Shown: positions 1 to 5,348, counted from the stretch's first letter. The stretch is DNA of 5,348 nt from an uncultured Planctomycetia bacterium (GCA_937952135.1 CALFYL010000151.1:1-5348); one strand, 5' to 3'. Program-made: numbers and translations. The notes: generated from the sequence alone by a model not told the origin.

Positions 1-50
1 GCGCCATCGAAGGCCTGGGCGAGCTGCGCACGAAGATCGCGCGCGGCTGA
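1..50 (+). CDS. 3' end of an unidentified gene
   Basis: Reading from base 3, the frame gives AIEGLGELRTKIARG and then a TGA stop at 48-50. The mix of charged and hydrophobic residues looks like an amphipathic helical C-terminus of a real protein. The other two forward frames stay open with arginine- and alanine-rich translations typical of shadow frames. Only 15 residues are visible, so no family can be named. The gene lies on the same strand as the large gene that starts 550 bases later, but a gap of this size makes a shared operon unlikely. A weak 5-bp dyad (55-59 with 70-74) follows the stop and is not a convincing terminator. Confidence 0.45.
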   Translation, partial: AIEGLGELRTKIARG

Positions 51-250
51 CTCGACTCGCGCATCGGCCCGAGTGAGCCGCGCCGTGAGCACCGGTCGTA
101 GCTGCGAGGCGTGCTCGACCGGCGCAGCGCAGCGAACGAGTGAACTCGAGCGGCGAGGAGCTGCGCCATGTCGCATCCGACCGAACGCGTCGAACCGAGC
201 TGATTCACGGCGGAGGCAGCGACCACTCTGCGCCCAGGCGCTCCGCGGGC

Positions 251-265
251 GAACTCCGCGAGTTC
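251..265. repeat. short perfect dyad GAACTC-CGC-GAGTTC
   Basis: Six-base arms pair perfectly around a 3-base centre. The size fits a dimeric regulator's operator or a small RNA hairpin. It lies about 335 bases before the large gene, with no recognisable promoter next to it, so no function can be assigned. Chance palindromes of this size are not rare in GC-rich DNA, although these arms are less GC-rich than their surroundings. Confidence 0.3.
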
Positions 266-432
266 ACGAACGCACCCGCGCAAGCAGCGCCGCAGCGTAC
301 GCGGCGCGCGTCAGCGCCCGGCCCCGAGCAGCCGTCGCGTCGACGCGGACTGTTGCTCGACGCGTCACGACGGCGCGGCGACGGCTTCGAGCGTGTGACC
401 GTATGCGGCGCGCGCTCTAGCAGCGCACTGGT

Positions 433-491
433 CCGGGGCCCCGGTTCGGCGCGAGTCCGCGCCTGACTGCCCGGCGCATTGCGACTCGCAA
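433..491 (+). promoter_or_regulatory. cluster of three small dyads in the probable leader of the large gene
   Basis: Three perfect inverted repeats follow one another: CCGGGGCCCCGG at 433-444 (a palindrome), GGCGCG-AGTC-CGCGCC at 448-463 (6-bp stem, 4-base loop) and TTGCG-ACT-CGCAA at 479-491 (5-bp stem, 3-base loop). They end 108 bases before the ATG at 600. If transcription starts upstream they would fold as consecutive hairpins in the 5' leader. They could also mark the end of an upstream transcript, although no T-run follows any of them. The dyads are visible in the sequence; their function is inferred. Confidence 0.3.
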
Positions 492-584
492 GCTGCTCGT
501 CATCGACGCGCCGACGTCCCGTTGCGCCCGAGCGACCCAACCAGGTCCGGCGTCGAGCCCGCAGCGGCGCGGACGAACTCCAAC

Positions 585-598
585 GAAGGGAAGAGAGG
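585..598 (+). promoter_or_regulatory. purine-rich ribosome binding site for the gene at 600
   Basis: The purine tract at 585-598 contains GAAGGGA at 585-591, 8 bases before the ATG at 600. It fixes the start at 600 rather than at the in-frame ATG at 522. Starting at 522 would add 26 residues before an otherwise well-formed signal peptide. Confidence 0.6.
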
Positions 599-599
599 C

Positions 600-3500
600 A
601 TGCGTACCTGCACTCGCAGCGTCTTGGCGCTGATGGCGGCGGCTTGGATCACCAGTTCGTGCAGCGACACTTCCATCGCTCCGGACGGCGCGAGCGCCGA
701 ACTGGCGACGACCCCGCACGTCGGTGAACTCGCGGAAGACCCGGCGACCGGGACGCGCTTCGTCGCCGCGGAGCACGCCGACGGCGCCGCAAAGGCGTTG
801 CGAGTCGTTTCGGTGGCCTGGGGCAGGCTCGTCGACATCTATGCGCCCTGCGAGGACCTCGCTGAGGACGCCGATGGAGCGCTCGCGAACCGACTGGTCC
901 TGCGCGACGTCCTGATCGGCGCCGAGATCGCCTCGGACGACGCGGACTTCGAGCTCGCGACGCGCGCCAGCGGCCGCGAGGTCCTCACGATCCGACACCG
1001 CGCCAGCTCCCGCGAATTCATGCGAGCGTTGCGGCGCGCCGAGAGCTCCGTCGAGCGCATCGCTGACCGCAGCTTCGCCGTGGACGAACTTCCGCCGTTC
1101 GACTGCGTGCCGCGCAACGCCACGCTGGCGATCACGTTCGACGACGTGCTGGACGCGGCGTCGGTGAGCGAGCGCGCGGTCGCGCTCGTGCAGGGCGAGA
1201 AGCTCGATGTCGCGTTGGCCGCGAACGTGCGCATCGATCCGAGCCACGGCGCGCTCCACGGCGGACGCTTCCACTCGACCCGGGTGCTCGTCGACGCTCG
1301 CTCCGCTGGCCGACCGGGCCTGCCCGCGGCGACGTCGATCGCTCGCGCCAACCTCGGACTGCGGATCCGGACACAGGGCGAGCACTCGCTGCGCGGAGTG
1401 AACGGCGCGCGAGTGGCCCTCGCCGGCAACGGGAGCATCGAGAGCACGACGGGCGAGGTCGTGCGCGCCTTCCGCTCGGGCGGCGACAGCTCGACCACGG
1501 GCGATCCGCACCTTGGGTTCATGCTCGACACGACTCCGCCGCGCCTGCTGCTCGAGGTCGGTTGCACGCTCACGAACGTGACCCACCCCGCGGGTGCGCC
1601 TGCGGACGAGTTCGATGCGCTGATCCGGTTCACCACTCCGGGGTGCGCGCTGCGTCGGCAAATCGGCGACACGATCGAGACCGCGACGCACACGGCGGAA
1701 GTGCTGTACTCGACCCCGACCGCATCACGAGTGCGCGTCGTGCAGGGGGCGCCGGCCAGCTTCGCGCCGGGCAGTGCGCGATACATCTCGCCGTACACGA
1801 CGTGGCTGGGCCACAACCCGCAGTGCGCTCTGGGTTTCTCACCCGCGGCCGCCGCGCCGCCTGCGGCGGGCGTGTCCGTCGATGCGGCGGTGAGGCTGCG
1901 CTTCAACGAGCCGATGGATCCCTCGAGCTTCCGGCCCTTCGACTCGCTGCGCATCGAGCGCCTCGCGCCGCAGCCCGCGCTCAATCGCTACGTGGTGGGC
2001 GAGATCGTCCCCGCGCCGGACCTGCGCTCGTTCACGTTCCAGCCTGCGCTGCCGCTCGCGCACGCGCTGGGCGCTGAAGACTCGTACTTCGTCGAACTCG
2101 ACGGCGCGCAGGTTCGCGACCTCGCCGGCAACGCGCTGGCGGATGACCCGCCGACGATCGAGTTCACGCTCGAGGCGAACCAGGCTGCGCAGAACACCGC
2201 CGGTCTCGTGCTGCGCATGGATCGCCCGGACGAGGACGGCGACGGGCGCAACGAGTTGCGCGGGCAGGTGCTCTATGACCCCGTCGAAGAGTGGATCCAG
2301 CCGCGGCCCGTGGCGCGCTTCTCCGCGCCGGTGGACCAGACTCAGCCGATGGTCGCGGCCATGGCGGACGTCCCGATCTACGCCGGGAACACGCCCCTGA
2401 CGCCCTTCGGCGCCAAGTCCATGAACGTCTGGCGCTACAGCGAACTCGGGATGACGCTGCTCGACGAGGCCGACCACAACCTCGACGTCGAGGGTCTGTG
2501 GTGGCGGCCCTACGCCGGGGCGTTGCTCGCGGACAGCTTCGCGCAGTTCCAGATGTCGTTCGCGCATTCGCGCTTCCTTCCGGACGAGCACCTCGAAGTG
2601 AGCCTGCTGCCCAGCTACCCGCTCTCCGGCCTGGTGACCTCCTTCGCATCGAACGTGAGCTCGCCGACCTTGGACCCGCTCACGGTCGTCCACGCCAAGT
2701 CGAACGGCTACGTGATCAACCCTGCAGACGTGGGGCAGTCCACGAGCGGCGACGTGATCGCGCCCTGGCCGCTCAACCGCAACGTGCCTCCGAGCCAGTT
2801 CCAGTACTGGACTTGGCGCGACACCGCCAAGCAGGTGGTCGGCGGTCCGAACGGGTTCGGAGCGGATCCCCGTCGCATGGCGCAAGCGGCGATTCCGGGC
2901 GCCGTGACCGGCTTCTATCCGGTGAATCAGGTCCCCACCATCGGCCTGCCGCTGCTCACCGAGTTCCGCACGTATCCCGATGTGAACGCACAGGGTCTGA
3001 ACGGCTTCCGCATCGCGATCGCGATCAACTCGTCGGCGCGGCCGTACTTCCGCACCCACTCGACCGGCGGGCTGGACCCCACCACCGGGCAGATCCGGTT
3101 CATCGATCCCGACAACGAACCGGTGGCCACGGGCGGTCCCAACGCTTCCGCGGCCAATCTGACGGCGCCGGGCGACACCGCGGTCCCCTACGGTCAGGCC
3201 GACTTCCTCGTCCGCGTGTCGCGCATGCACACGCGCTGGTTCGACACCAACTTCGCGACGCCGCGGTTCGCCGACGCGGTGCTCGACCTGCGCGGTGGTG
3301 CGACGGCGGGAACGCAAGTGATCGCGGCGTTCCGCGGCGCGAGCGCGTTGACCAACCTCTCCGCGGCGGGTTGGCGTGACGCGAGTCGTTACGACGCCTA
3401 CGGCGACGGCTTCAGCGGCGCGCAACTGCAGAAACTCAGCTTGCCCACGACTACGTCGTTCGCACCGGTGTACTACCCGACGCCCAGCGACTCGTCGTGG

Positions 3501-3623
3501 CGCAGCAGCACACCGCAGCTCGACGGCGCGCGCTTCGTGCAGATTCGGCTGACGTTCCTCAGCGATCCGATCTCGGGCGCGTCCGCGCGCGTCGACTCGC
3601 TGGCGCTCGCGTTCGGGCAGTAG
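600..3623 (+). CDS. putative exported lipoprotein with SbsA/Big_5-type Ig-like segments, function unknown
   Basis: The product is 1007 residues. The N-terminus (MRTCTRSVLALMAAAWITSSC) has a basic start, a hydrophobic core and a Cys at residue 21. This resembles a lipoprotein signal, but the lipobox is not canonical (T-S-S before Cys), so a plain signal peptide is possible. Two segments have the look of SbsA-like bacterial Ig domains (Big_5, PF13205). One is at about residues 164-290 (VPRNATLAITFDD). The better one is at about 423-527, with VRLRFNEPMDPSSF, then DLAGNALADDPPTIEFTLE. These domains are usual in cell-surface proteins of GC-rich environmental bacteria. An acidic DEDGDG stretch near residue 545 could bind calcium. 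Residues after 530 form a long beta-rich, Trp/Tyr-containing region ending in RFVQIRLTFLSD, with no enzyme motif I recognise. All five Cys after Cys21 (84, 169, 322, 349, 409) lie in the first 410 residues. The TAG stop is 40 bases before the insertion sequence, so the gene appears intact. Confidence 0.85.
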   Translation: MRTCTRSVLALMAAAWITSSCSDTSIAPDGASAELATTPHVGELAEDPATGTRFVAAEHADGAAKALRVVSVAWGRLVDIYAPCEDLAEDADGALANRLVLRDVLIGAEIASDDADFELATRASGREVLTIRHRASSREFMRALRRAESSVERIADRSFAVDELPPFDCVPRNATLAITFDDVLDAASVSERAVALVQGEKLDVALAANVRIDPSHGALHGGRFHSTRVLVDARSAGRPGLPAATSIARANLGLRIRTQGEHSLRGVNGARVALAGNGSIESTTGEVVRAFRSGGDSSTTGDPHLGFMLDTTPPRLLLEVGCTLTNVTHPAGAPADEFDALIRFTTPGCALRRQIGDTIETATHTAEVLYSTPTASRVRVVQGAPASFAPGSARYISPYTTWLGHNPQCALGFSPAAAAPPAAGVSVDAAVRLRFNEPMDPSSFRPFDSLRIERLAPQPALNRYVVGEIVPAPDLRSFTFQPALPLAHALGAEDSYFVELDGAQVRDLAGNALADDPPTIEFTLEANQAAQNTAGLVLRMDRPDEDGDGRNELRGQVLYDPVEEWIQPRPVARFSAPVDQTQPMVAAMADVPIYAGNTPLTPFGAKSMNVWRYSELGMTLLDEADHNLDVEGLWWRPYAGALLADSFAQFQMSFAHSRFLPDEHLEVSLLPSYPLSGLVTSFASNVSSPTLDPLTVVHAKSNGYVINPADVGQSTSGDVIAPWPLNRNVPPSQFQYWTWRDTAKQVVGGPNGFGADPRRMAQAAIPGAVTGFYPVNQVPTIGLPLLTEFRTYPDVNAQGLNGFRIAIAINSSARPYFRTHSTGGLDPTTGQIRFIDPDNEPVATGGPNASAANLTAPGDTAVPYGQADFLVRVSRMHTRWFDTNFATPRFADAVLDLRGGATAGTQVIAAFRGASALTNLSAAGWRDASRYDAYGDGFSGAQLQKLSLPTTTSFAPVYYPTPSDSSWRSSTPQLDGARFVQIRLTFLSDPISGASARVDSLALAFGQ

Positions 3624-3632
3624 CGCGAGATC

Positions 3633-3654
3633 GCGCGCGTGTTCTGGCGCGCGC
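3633..3654 (+). terminator. possible terminator hairpin after the large gene
   Basis: GCGCGCG (3633-3639) pairs with CGCGCGC (3648-3654) around an 8-base loop, starting 10 bases after the TAG stop. No T-run follows, and the insertion sequence begins 9 bases later, so any original tail may have been lost. Position favours a terminator or mRNA 3'-end stem. Alternating GC repeats also arise easily by chance here. Confidence 0.35.
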
Positions 3655-3663
3655 AAGTCGCGC

Positions 3664-3675
3664 TGACCTGCCCCC
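3664..3675 (+). repeat. terminal inverted repeat, orfB end of the IS
   Basis: TGACCTGCCCCC reads inward from the element boundary and is a perfect 12-bp match to the reverse complement of 4925-4936. It is a transposase binding and cleavage end. It also lies within the last codons of the orfB frame, which runs through it without a stop. Confidence 0.9.
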
Positions 3676-4592
3676 AGTAGCGGCGCCAGTTCTTCTGTTG
3701 GTTGGAGTCCCGCTTCGCCTGCGAGCAGGGGCTGCCGGAGCGAAGCGGAGGCGGCCCCTGCTGGCAGGATCGCCAGCGGCGCGGGGAGCCGATAATTCAG
3801 TGAGCTGTGCGGGCGGAAGCAGTTGTACTCACGCCGCCACGCTTCGATCACGGCGCGCGCCTCGCCGAGTGTGAAGAAGATTTCGCCGTTCAAGAGTTCG
3901 TCCCGCAGCTTGCCGTTGAAGCTCTCGATGTATCCGTTCTCCCACGGGCTGCCCGGCTCGATGTAGAGCGTCTTCACACCCACTCGGCCCAGCCAGTCGC
4001 GCACCACCTGCGCTGTGAATTCCGGCCCGTTGTCCGAGCGGATGTGCTCGGGCACGCCGCGCTCGATGAAGAGCGCCGCCAGACGGCATAGCACGCTCTC
4101 CGAGTCCAAACGCCGCGCCACGTCGATCGACAGGCACTCGCGTGTGTACTCGTCCATCAAGGTCAGCAGCTTCAGCGGCCGTCCATCGTGCGTGCGCGCG
4201 TGCACGAAGTCGTAGCTCCACACGTGGTCGCGCCACTCCGGCCGCAGTCGAATGCACGAGCCGTCGTTCAGCCACAGGCGTGCTCGTTTGGGCTGCTTCG
4301 CATGCACTTTCAGACCTTCCCGTCTCCAGATCCGTTCCACTCGCTTGTGATTCACAAGCCATCCCTCCGCTCGCATGAGCTGACAGACCCTTCGGTAGCC
4401 ATAGCGCCCGTACTGGCTCGCCAGCTCGATCACGCGCTGCTCCACCTGCGCCTCGAAGTCCTCTGCCCGCAGCTCGCGGCGCTGCGTCGACCGAGCCTGC
4501 CCGAGCACCCGGCACACGCGTCGCTCCGACACGCCGTCCAGTTGCTCGAGCACGTGCTCGACCGCGCGCCGACGGCGCTGCGGGCTCAGAAG
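3664..4592 (-). CDS. IS3-family transposase OrfB (integrase core), no stop codon inside the element
   Basis: This is the catalytic half of the transposase, normally made as an OrfAB fusion by -1 frameshifting; the -1 frame is entered at 4592. It begins LLSPQRRRRAVEHVLEQLDG, the usual join in this family; a GTG at 4553 is the first possible independent start. Numbering from that GTG, residues about 31-95 form the HTH_21-type DNA-binding segment (SQYGRYGYRRV). The rve core follows with D115 (WSYDF), D174 (SDNGPEF) and E210 (GYIESF). Exactly 35 residues lie between the last two, the D-D-35-E signature. The C-terminal motif RPHSSLNYRLPAP is also typical. All key residues are present. The frame has no stop before the IS end: it reads out through the inverted repeat and closes only at 1839, inside the large gene on the opposite strand. 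The OrfAB portion within the element is 401 residues, normal for the family. I take the IS boundary as the end of meaningful coding. Confidence 0.88.
3711..3777. repeat. interlocking inverted repeats in the orfB 3' region
   Basis: Three dyads overlap. CGCTTCGC (3711-3718) is complementary to GCGAAGCG (3740-3747). A 13-bp stem pairs 3724-3736 with 3750-3762 (AGCAGGGGC against GCCCCTGCT, then four more pairs). GCTGGC (3760-3765) pairs with GCCAGC (3772-3777). The first two are arranged as in an H-type pseudoknot: the 3' arm of one lies in the loop of the other. The 13-bp stem has one G-U pair in + strand RNA but an A-C mismatch in minus strand RNA, so it is better formed in transcripts entering the IS from the large gene. 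It could block read-through into the element. This segment also encodes the OrfB C-terminus. Confidence 0.5.
4546..4561. repeat. 16-bp perfect palindrome inside orfB
   Basis: TCGAGCACGTGCTCGA reads the same on both strands, centred on CACGTG. It overlaps the GTG codon at 4553 that could start OrfB alone, and it directly follows the frameshift hairpin. As RNA it would give a 6-bp stem with a 4-base loop. It encodes a normal part of the protein (VEHVLEQ), so coding may explain much of it. Confidence 0.4.
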
Positions 4593-4598
4593 TTTCCC
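4562..4598 (-). promoter_or_regulatory. programmed -1 ribosomal frameshift signal of orfA-orfB
   Basis: On the minus strand the orfA codons TCG GGA AAC TTC TGA contain the slippery heptamer G GGA AAC (4598-4592) in the X XXY YYZ register. Slipping back one base gives GGG AAA and then CTT CTG AGC CCG, which is exactly the orfB frame. After an 8-base spacer (TTCTGAGC), CCGC-A-GCGCC (4583-4574) pairs with GGCGCGCGG (4570-4562) around a GTC loop, giving 9 pairs with one bulged A. Heptamer, spacing and stem match the known IS3-family arrangement. The orfA stop lies 6 bases past the heptamer. Confidence 0.82.
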
Positions 4599-4867
4599 GA
4601 CGCCGCTTCGCGCAGGATCGAGATGTCGAGCGCTTGCTCCGACACGATCTTCTTCAAGCGGCTGTTCTCGCGCTCGAGGTCGCGGAGACGCTTCACCAGG
4701 TCGACCTGCAGACCGCCGAACTCCTTCCGCCTGCGGTAGCTGGTCTGCTCCGTCACCTCGAGCCGTCGGCGCATGTCCTCGACCGAGCGCCCCGCCGCGA
4801 GACCGACCTCGGCCTCACGCAGCTTGTGGATGATCTGATCGTCGCTGCGCATGCGTTTGCGAGCCAT
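4586..4867 (-). CDS. IS3-family transposase OrfA (HTH and leucine zipper)
   Basis: The 93-residue product starts MARKRMRSDDQIIHKLREAE. Residues about 3-55 match the HTH_Tnp_1 type (PF01527) helix-turn-helix, including AAGRSVEDMRRRLEVTEQTSYRRR. Residues about 60-87 (QVDLVKRLRDLERENSRLKK and on to the SIL) form the coiled-coil or leucine zipper used for multimerisation. OrfA alone is typically a DNA-binding regulator of transposition, and frameshifting just before its TGA adds the catalytic OrfB. The start at 4867 is chosen because GAGGAG (4874-4879) sits 6 bases upstream. An in-frame ATG at 4900 would add 11 residues but has no such site. Length and ending (EAASGNF) fit the family. Confidence 0.9.
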   Translation of the reverse strand: MARKRMRSDDQIIHKLREAEVGLAAGRSVEDMRRRLEVTEQTSYRRRKEFGGLQVDLVKRLRDLERENSRLKKIVSEQALDISILREAASGNF

Positions 4868-4873
4868 GGCCTG

Positions 4874-4879
4874 CTCCTC
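4874..4879 (-). promoter_or_regulatory. Shine-Dalgarno of orfA
   Basis: GAGGAG on the minus strand lies 6 bases before the ATG at 4867. It is strong for the neighbourhood and decides the orfA start. Confidence 0.7.
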
Positions 4880-4924
4880 GGGATTGAGCGCGGGTTCCAA
4901 ACATTCGAACCGGACCCGGTTGCG

Positions 4925-4936
4925 GGGGGCAGGTCA
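4925..4936 (-). repeat. terminal inverted repeat, orfA end of the IS
   Basis: Read on the minus strand this is TGACCTGCCCCC, identical over 12 bases to the other end at 3664-3675. The next base, 4937, is the first base of the Hint-domain remnant's open codon series. Confidence 0.9.
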
Positions 4937-5227
4937 CTTGTCGAGGCCATCGACGTGCACGACGGCCCCAACGCGGTCCGCACGGTGACCATCGGCGAGA
5001 CGACGCTGCGCGTGTCGCCGGGGCACTTGTTCCTGACGACGGAAGGCTGGCGCCCGCTCGGACAACTCGAGAGCAGCGAGTTCCAAGTGCTGACGACGTG
5101 CGGACTCGAGCGCTTGTCGCCCGGTGCGTCCAACGCGACGGTCGATGAGCGCGTGTTCAATCTGCGCATCGCAGGGTCGGACGCCGACCTCGTCGGCGAG
5201 AGCGGAGCGGTCGTGCGCGACCACTGA
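4937..5227 (+). pseudogene. C-terminal remnant of a Hint (intein-like) domain protein, cut by the IS
   Basis: The frame runs from the IS edge to a TGA at 5225-5227, 96 codons, with no start codon or ribosome site of its own at the IS edge. It shows late Hint-domain landmarks. The block B-like segment TLRVSPGHLFLTTEGWRPL has the conserved His (codon 5024-5026) and the GW pair. The C-terminal block VFNLRIAGSDADLVGESGAV matches the usual V(Y/F)NL-x-V-x-G...VG-x-x-G-V-x-V ending. In the family, Hint domains self-cleave or splice using an N-terminal Cys/Ser, this His, and a C-terminal His-Asn. The N-terminal nucleophile block is absent. The protein ends V-R-D-H instead of V-H-N, so the Asn is missing too. 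It ends right after the Hint fold, with no toxin or extein behind it. An upstream frame continues through the IS to an ATG at 4634, but that part is antisense to orfA and meaningless. Confidence 0.72.
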
Positions 5228-5247
5228 TCTCCACTCGCCGCTTCTCG

Positions 5248-5284
5248 AGCGGGGCTCGCAGGCATCGGACCTGCGGGCCTCGCT
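5248..5284 (+). terminator. strong hairpin terminator after the Hint remnant
   Basis: Bases 5248-5262 pair with 5270-5284 over 15 pairs, two of them G-U in + strand RNA, around a 7-base loop (CATCGGA). It starts 21 bases after the TGA. The following bases (TCGTTTGC) are only weakly T-rich, so it is either a GC-rich-type intrinsic terminator or an mRNA-protecting stem. Both wobble pairs favour the + strand RNA, in line with the Hint gene's direction. No gene is visible in the remaining 64 bases, only a short tandem GCCAACGA at 5321-5337. Confidence 0.6.
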
Positions 5285-5348
5285 TCGTTTGCTACGCGTC
5301 GACTCGCCGCGCGCAGCACAGCCAACGAGGCCAACGACGTTCCGATTG

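Larger units (their letters stand above)
51..599. other. 549-base intergenic region without a convincing gene
   Basis: Open frames exist on both strands here, but their translations are arginine-, alanine- and serine-rich with no hydrophobic core pattern, as expected of chance frames in GC-rich DNA. None has a clear Shine-Dalgarno sequence. The region holds several short perfect dyads: CGAGT/ACTCG at 137-148, GAACTC/GAGTTC at 251-265, the 12-bp palindrome CGCGTCGACGCG at 336-347, and a cluster at 433-491. No -35/-10 pair could be recognised, which is unsurprising because promoters outside model species often lack the E. coli consensus. It probably contains the promoter and leader of the gene at 600. 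Confidence 0.5.
3664..4936 (-). mobile_element. IS3-family insertion sequence, probably IS407-like
   Basis: The element is 1273 bp, normal for IS3-family elements (about 1.2-1.5 kb). Both ends start with TGACCTGCCCCC in inverted orientation (3664-3675 and 4925-4936), giving the family's 5'-TG...CA-3' ends. Weaker similarity continues inward, for example CCAGTTC against CCGGTTC with a one-base offset. It carries orfA and orfB in the usual order with a frameshift signal between them. The wording around the catalytic residues (HVWSYDF, HIRSDNGPEF, PWENGYIESFNGKLRDELLNGEIF) resembles the IS407 group; that subgroup call is from memory of family sequences. The outer 28 bases of the orfA end also contain the dyads ACCGG-AC-CCGGT (4909-4920) and GGTTC/GAACC (4893-4911). 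The flanking bases (gcgc before, cttg after) do not match, so no 3- or 4-bp target duplication is present. Confidence 0.93.

Noticed and set aside
73..466. Two overlapping + strand open frames in the first intergenic region
   Set aside because: Very Arg/Ala/Ser-rich, overlapping each other, without ribosome sites or recognisable motifs.
479..507. Possible promoter with TTGCGA as a -35 box
   Set aside because: The position 17 bases downstream reads ATCGAC, which is not a usable -10 box, and the TTGCG is better explained as a dyad arm.
522..599. Upstream in-frame ATG at 522 as the start of the large gene
   Set aside because: It would put 26 charged or polar residues before a normal signal peptide, whereas the ATG at 600 has a purine-rich ribosome site 8 bases upstream.
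417..1691. 424-codon open frame on the minus strand opposite the large gene's 5' part
   Set aside because: The translation is dominated by Arg, Ala, Asp and Val with no fold-like pattern. It lies opposite a gene with a signal peptide, an RBS and Ig-like motifs. It is a GC-driven shadow.
1839..3663. The 608-residue extension of OrfB as a real protein domain
   Set aside because: It is the codon-register complement of the large gene and its composition (Arg, Val, Glu, Ala) reflects that. The frame is kept in findings only as a missing-stop curiosity.
4634..5227. A 197-codon + strand gene joining IS sequence to the Hint fragment
   Set aside because: Its first 101 codons are antisense to orfA and the IS end. 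Only the part after 4936 resembles a protein family, and no ribosome site supports the ATG at 4634.
5257..5275. A tRNA arm: 5-bp stem with a 7-base loop resembling a T-arm on the minus strand
   Set aside because: The loop lacks the second T of the TTC motif, and no matching acceptor, D or anticodon arms are found nearby. The stem belongs to a longer 15-bp hairpin better explained as a terminator.
1..5348. CRISPR array, toxin-antitoxin pair or new defence system
   Set aside because: No regularly spaced repeats, no small gene pair and no nuclease or defence-type motifs were seen. The only enzyme core is the IS transposase.

Overview
The window is very GC-rich bacterial DNA. A long secreted, lipoprotein-like protein with SbsA/Big_5-type Ig-like segments and a Hint-domain remnant recall Planctomycetota (or Myxococcota) genomes. 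That lineage is an inference from protein style; no rRNA or other marker gene is present.

Layout: (1) Bases 1-50 are the last codons of an unidentified + strand gene. (2) Bases 51-599 hold no convincing gene but several short perfect dyads, three of them clustered at 433-491. (3) Bases 600-3623 encode a 1007-residue exported protein of unknown function with two Ig-like segments. (4) Bases 3664-4936 are a complete-looking IS3-family insertion sequence (1273 bp) on the minus strand, tail-to-tail with the large gene. It has 12-bp perfect terminal inverted repeats, orfA (HTH plus leucine zipper), orfB (D-D-35-E integrase core), and a textbook -1 frameshift signal (G GGA AAC followed after 8 nt by a GC-rich hairpin). 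(5) Bases 4937-5227 are the C-terminal 96 codons of a Hint (intein-like) domain protein whose N-terminal part is missing at the IS edge. (6) Bases 5248-5284 form a strong terminator-type hairpin just after that remnant. The last 64 bases hold nothing recognisable.

How the parts relate: the large gene is intact and ends 40 bases before the element. The Hint gene is cut exactly at the other end of the element. No target-site duplication flanks the IS and the missing Hint half is not on the far side, so a clean insertion does not explain the locus. An IS-adjacent deletion or rearrangement, or an assembly join through a repeated IS copy, fits better. The transposase frame has no stop inside the element and stays open for 608 more codons antisense to the large gene.

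I see no convincing new defence, CRISPR or toxin system. The points most worth checking are the IS junctions, the stop-less transposase frame, the frameshift signal and the noncanonical end of the Hint remnant.
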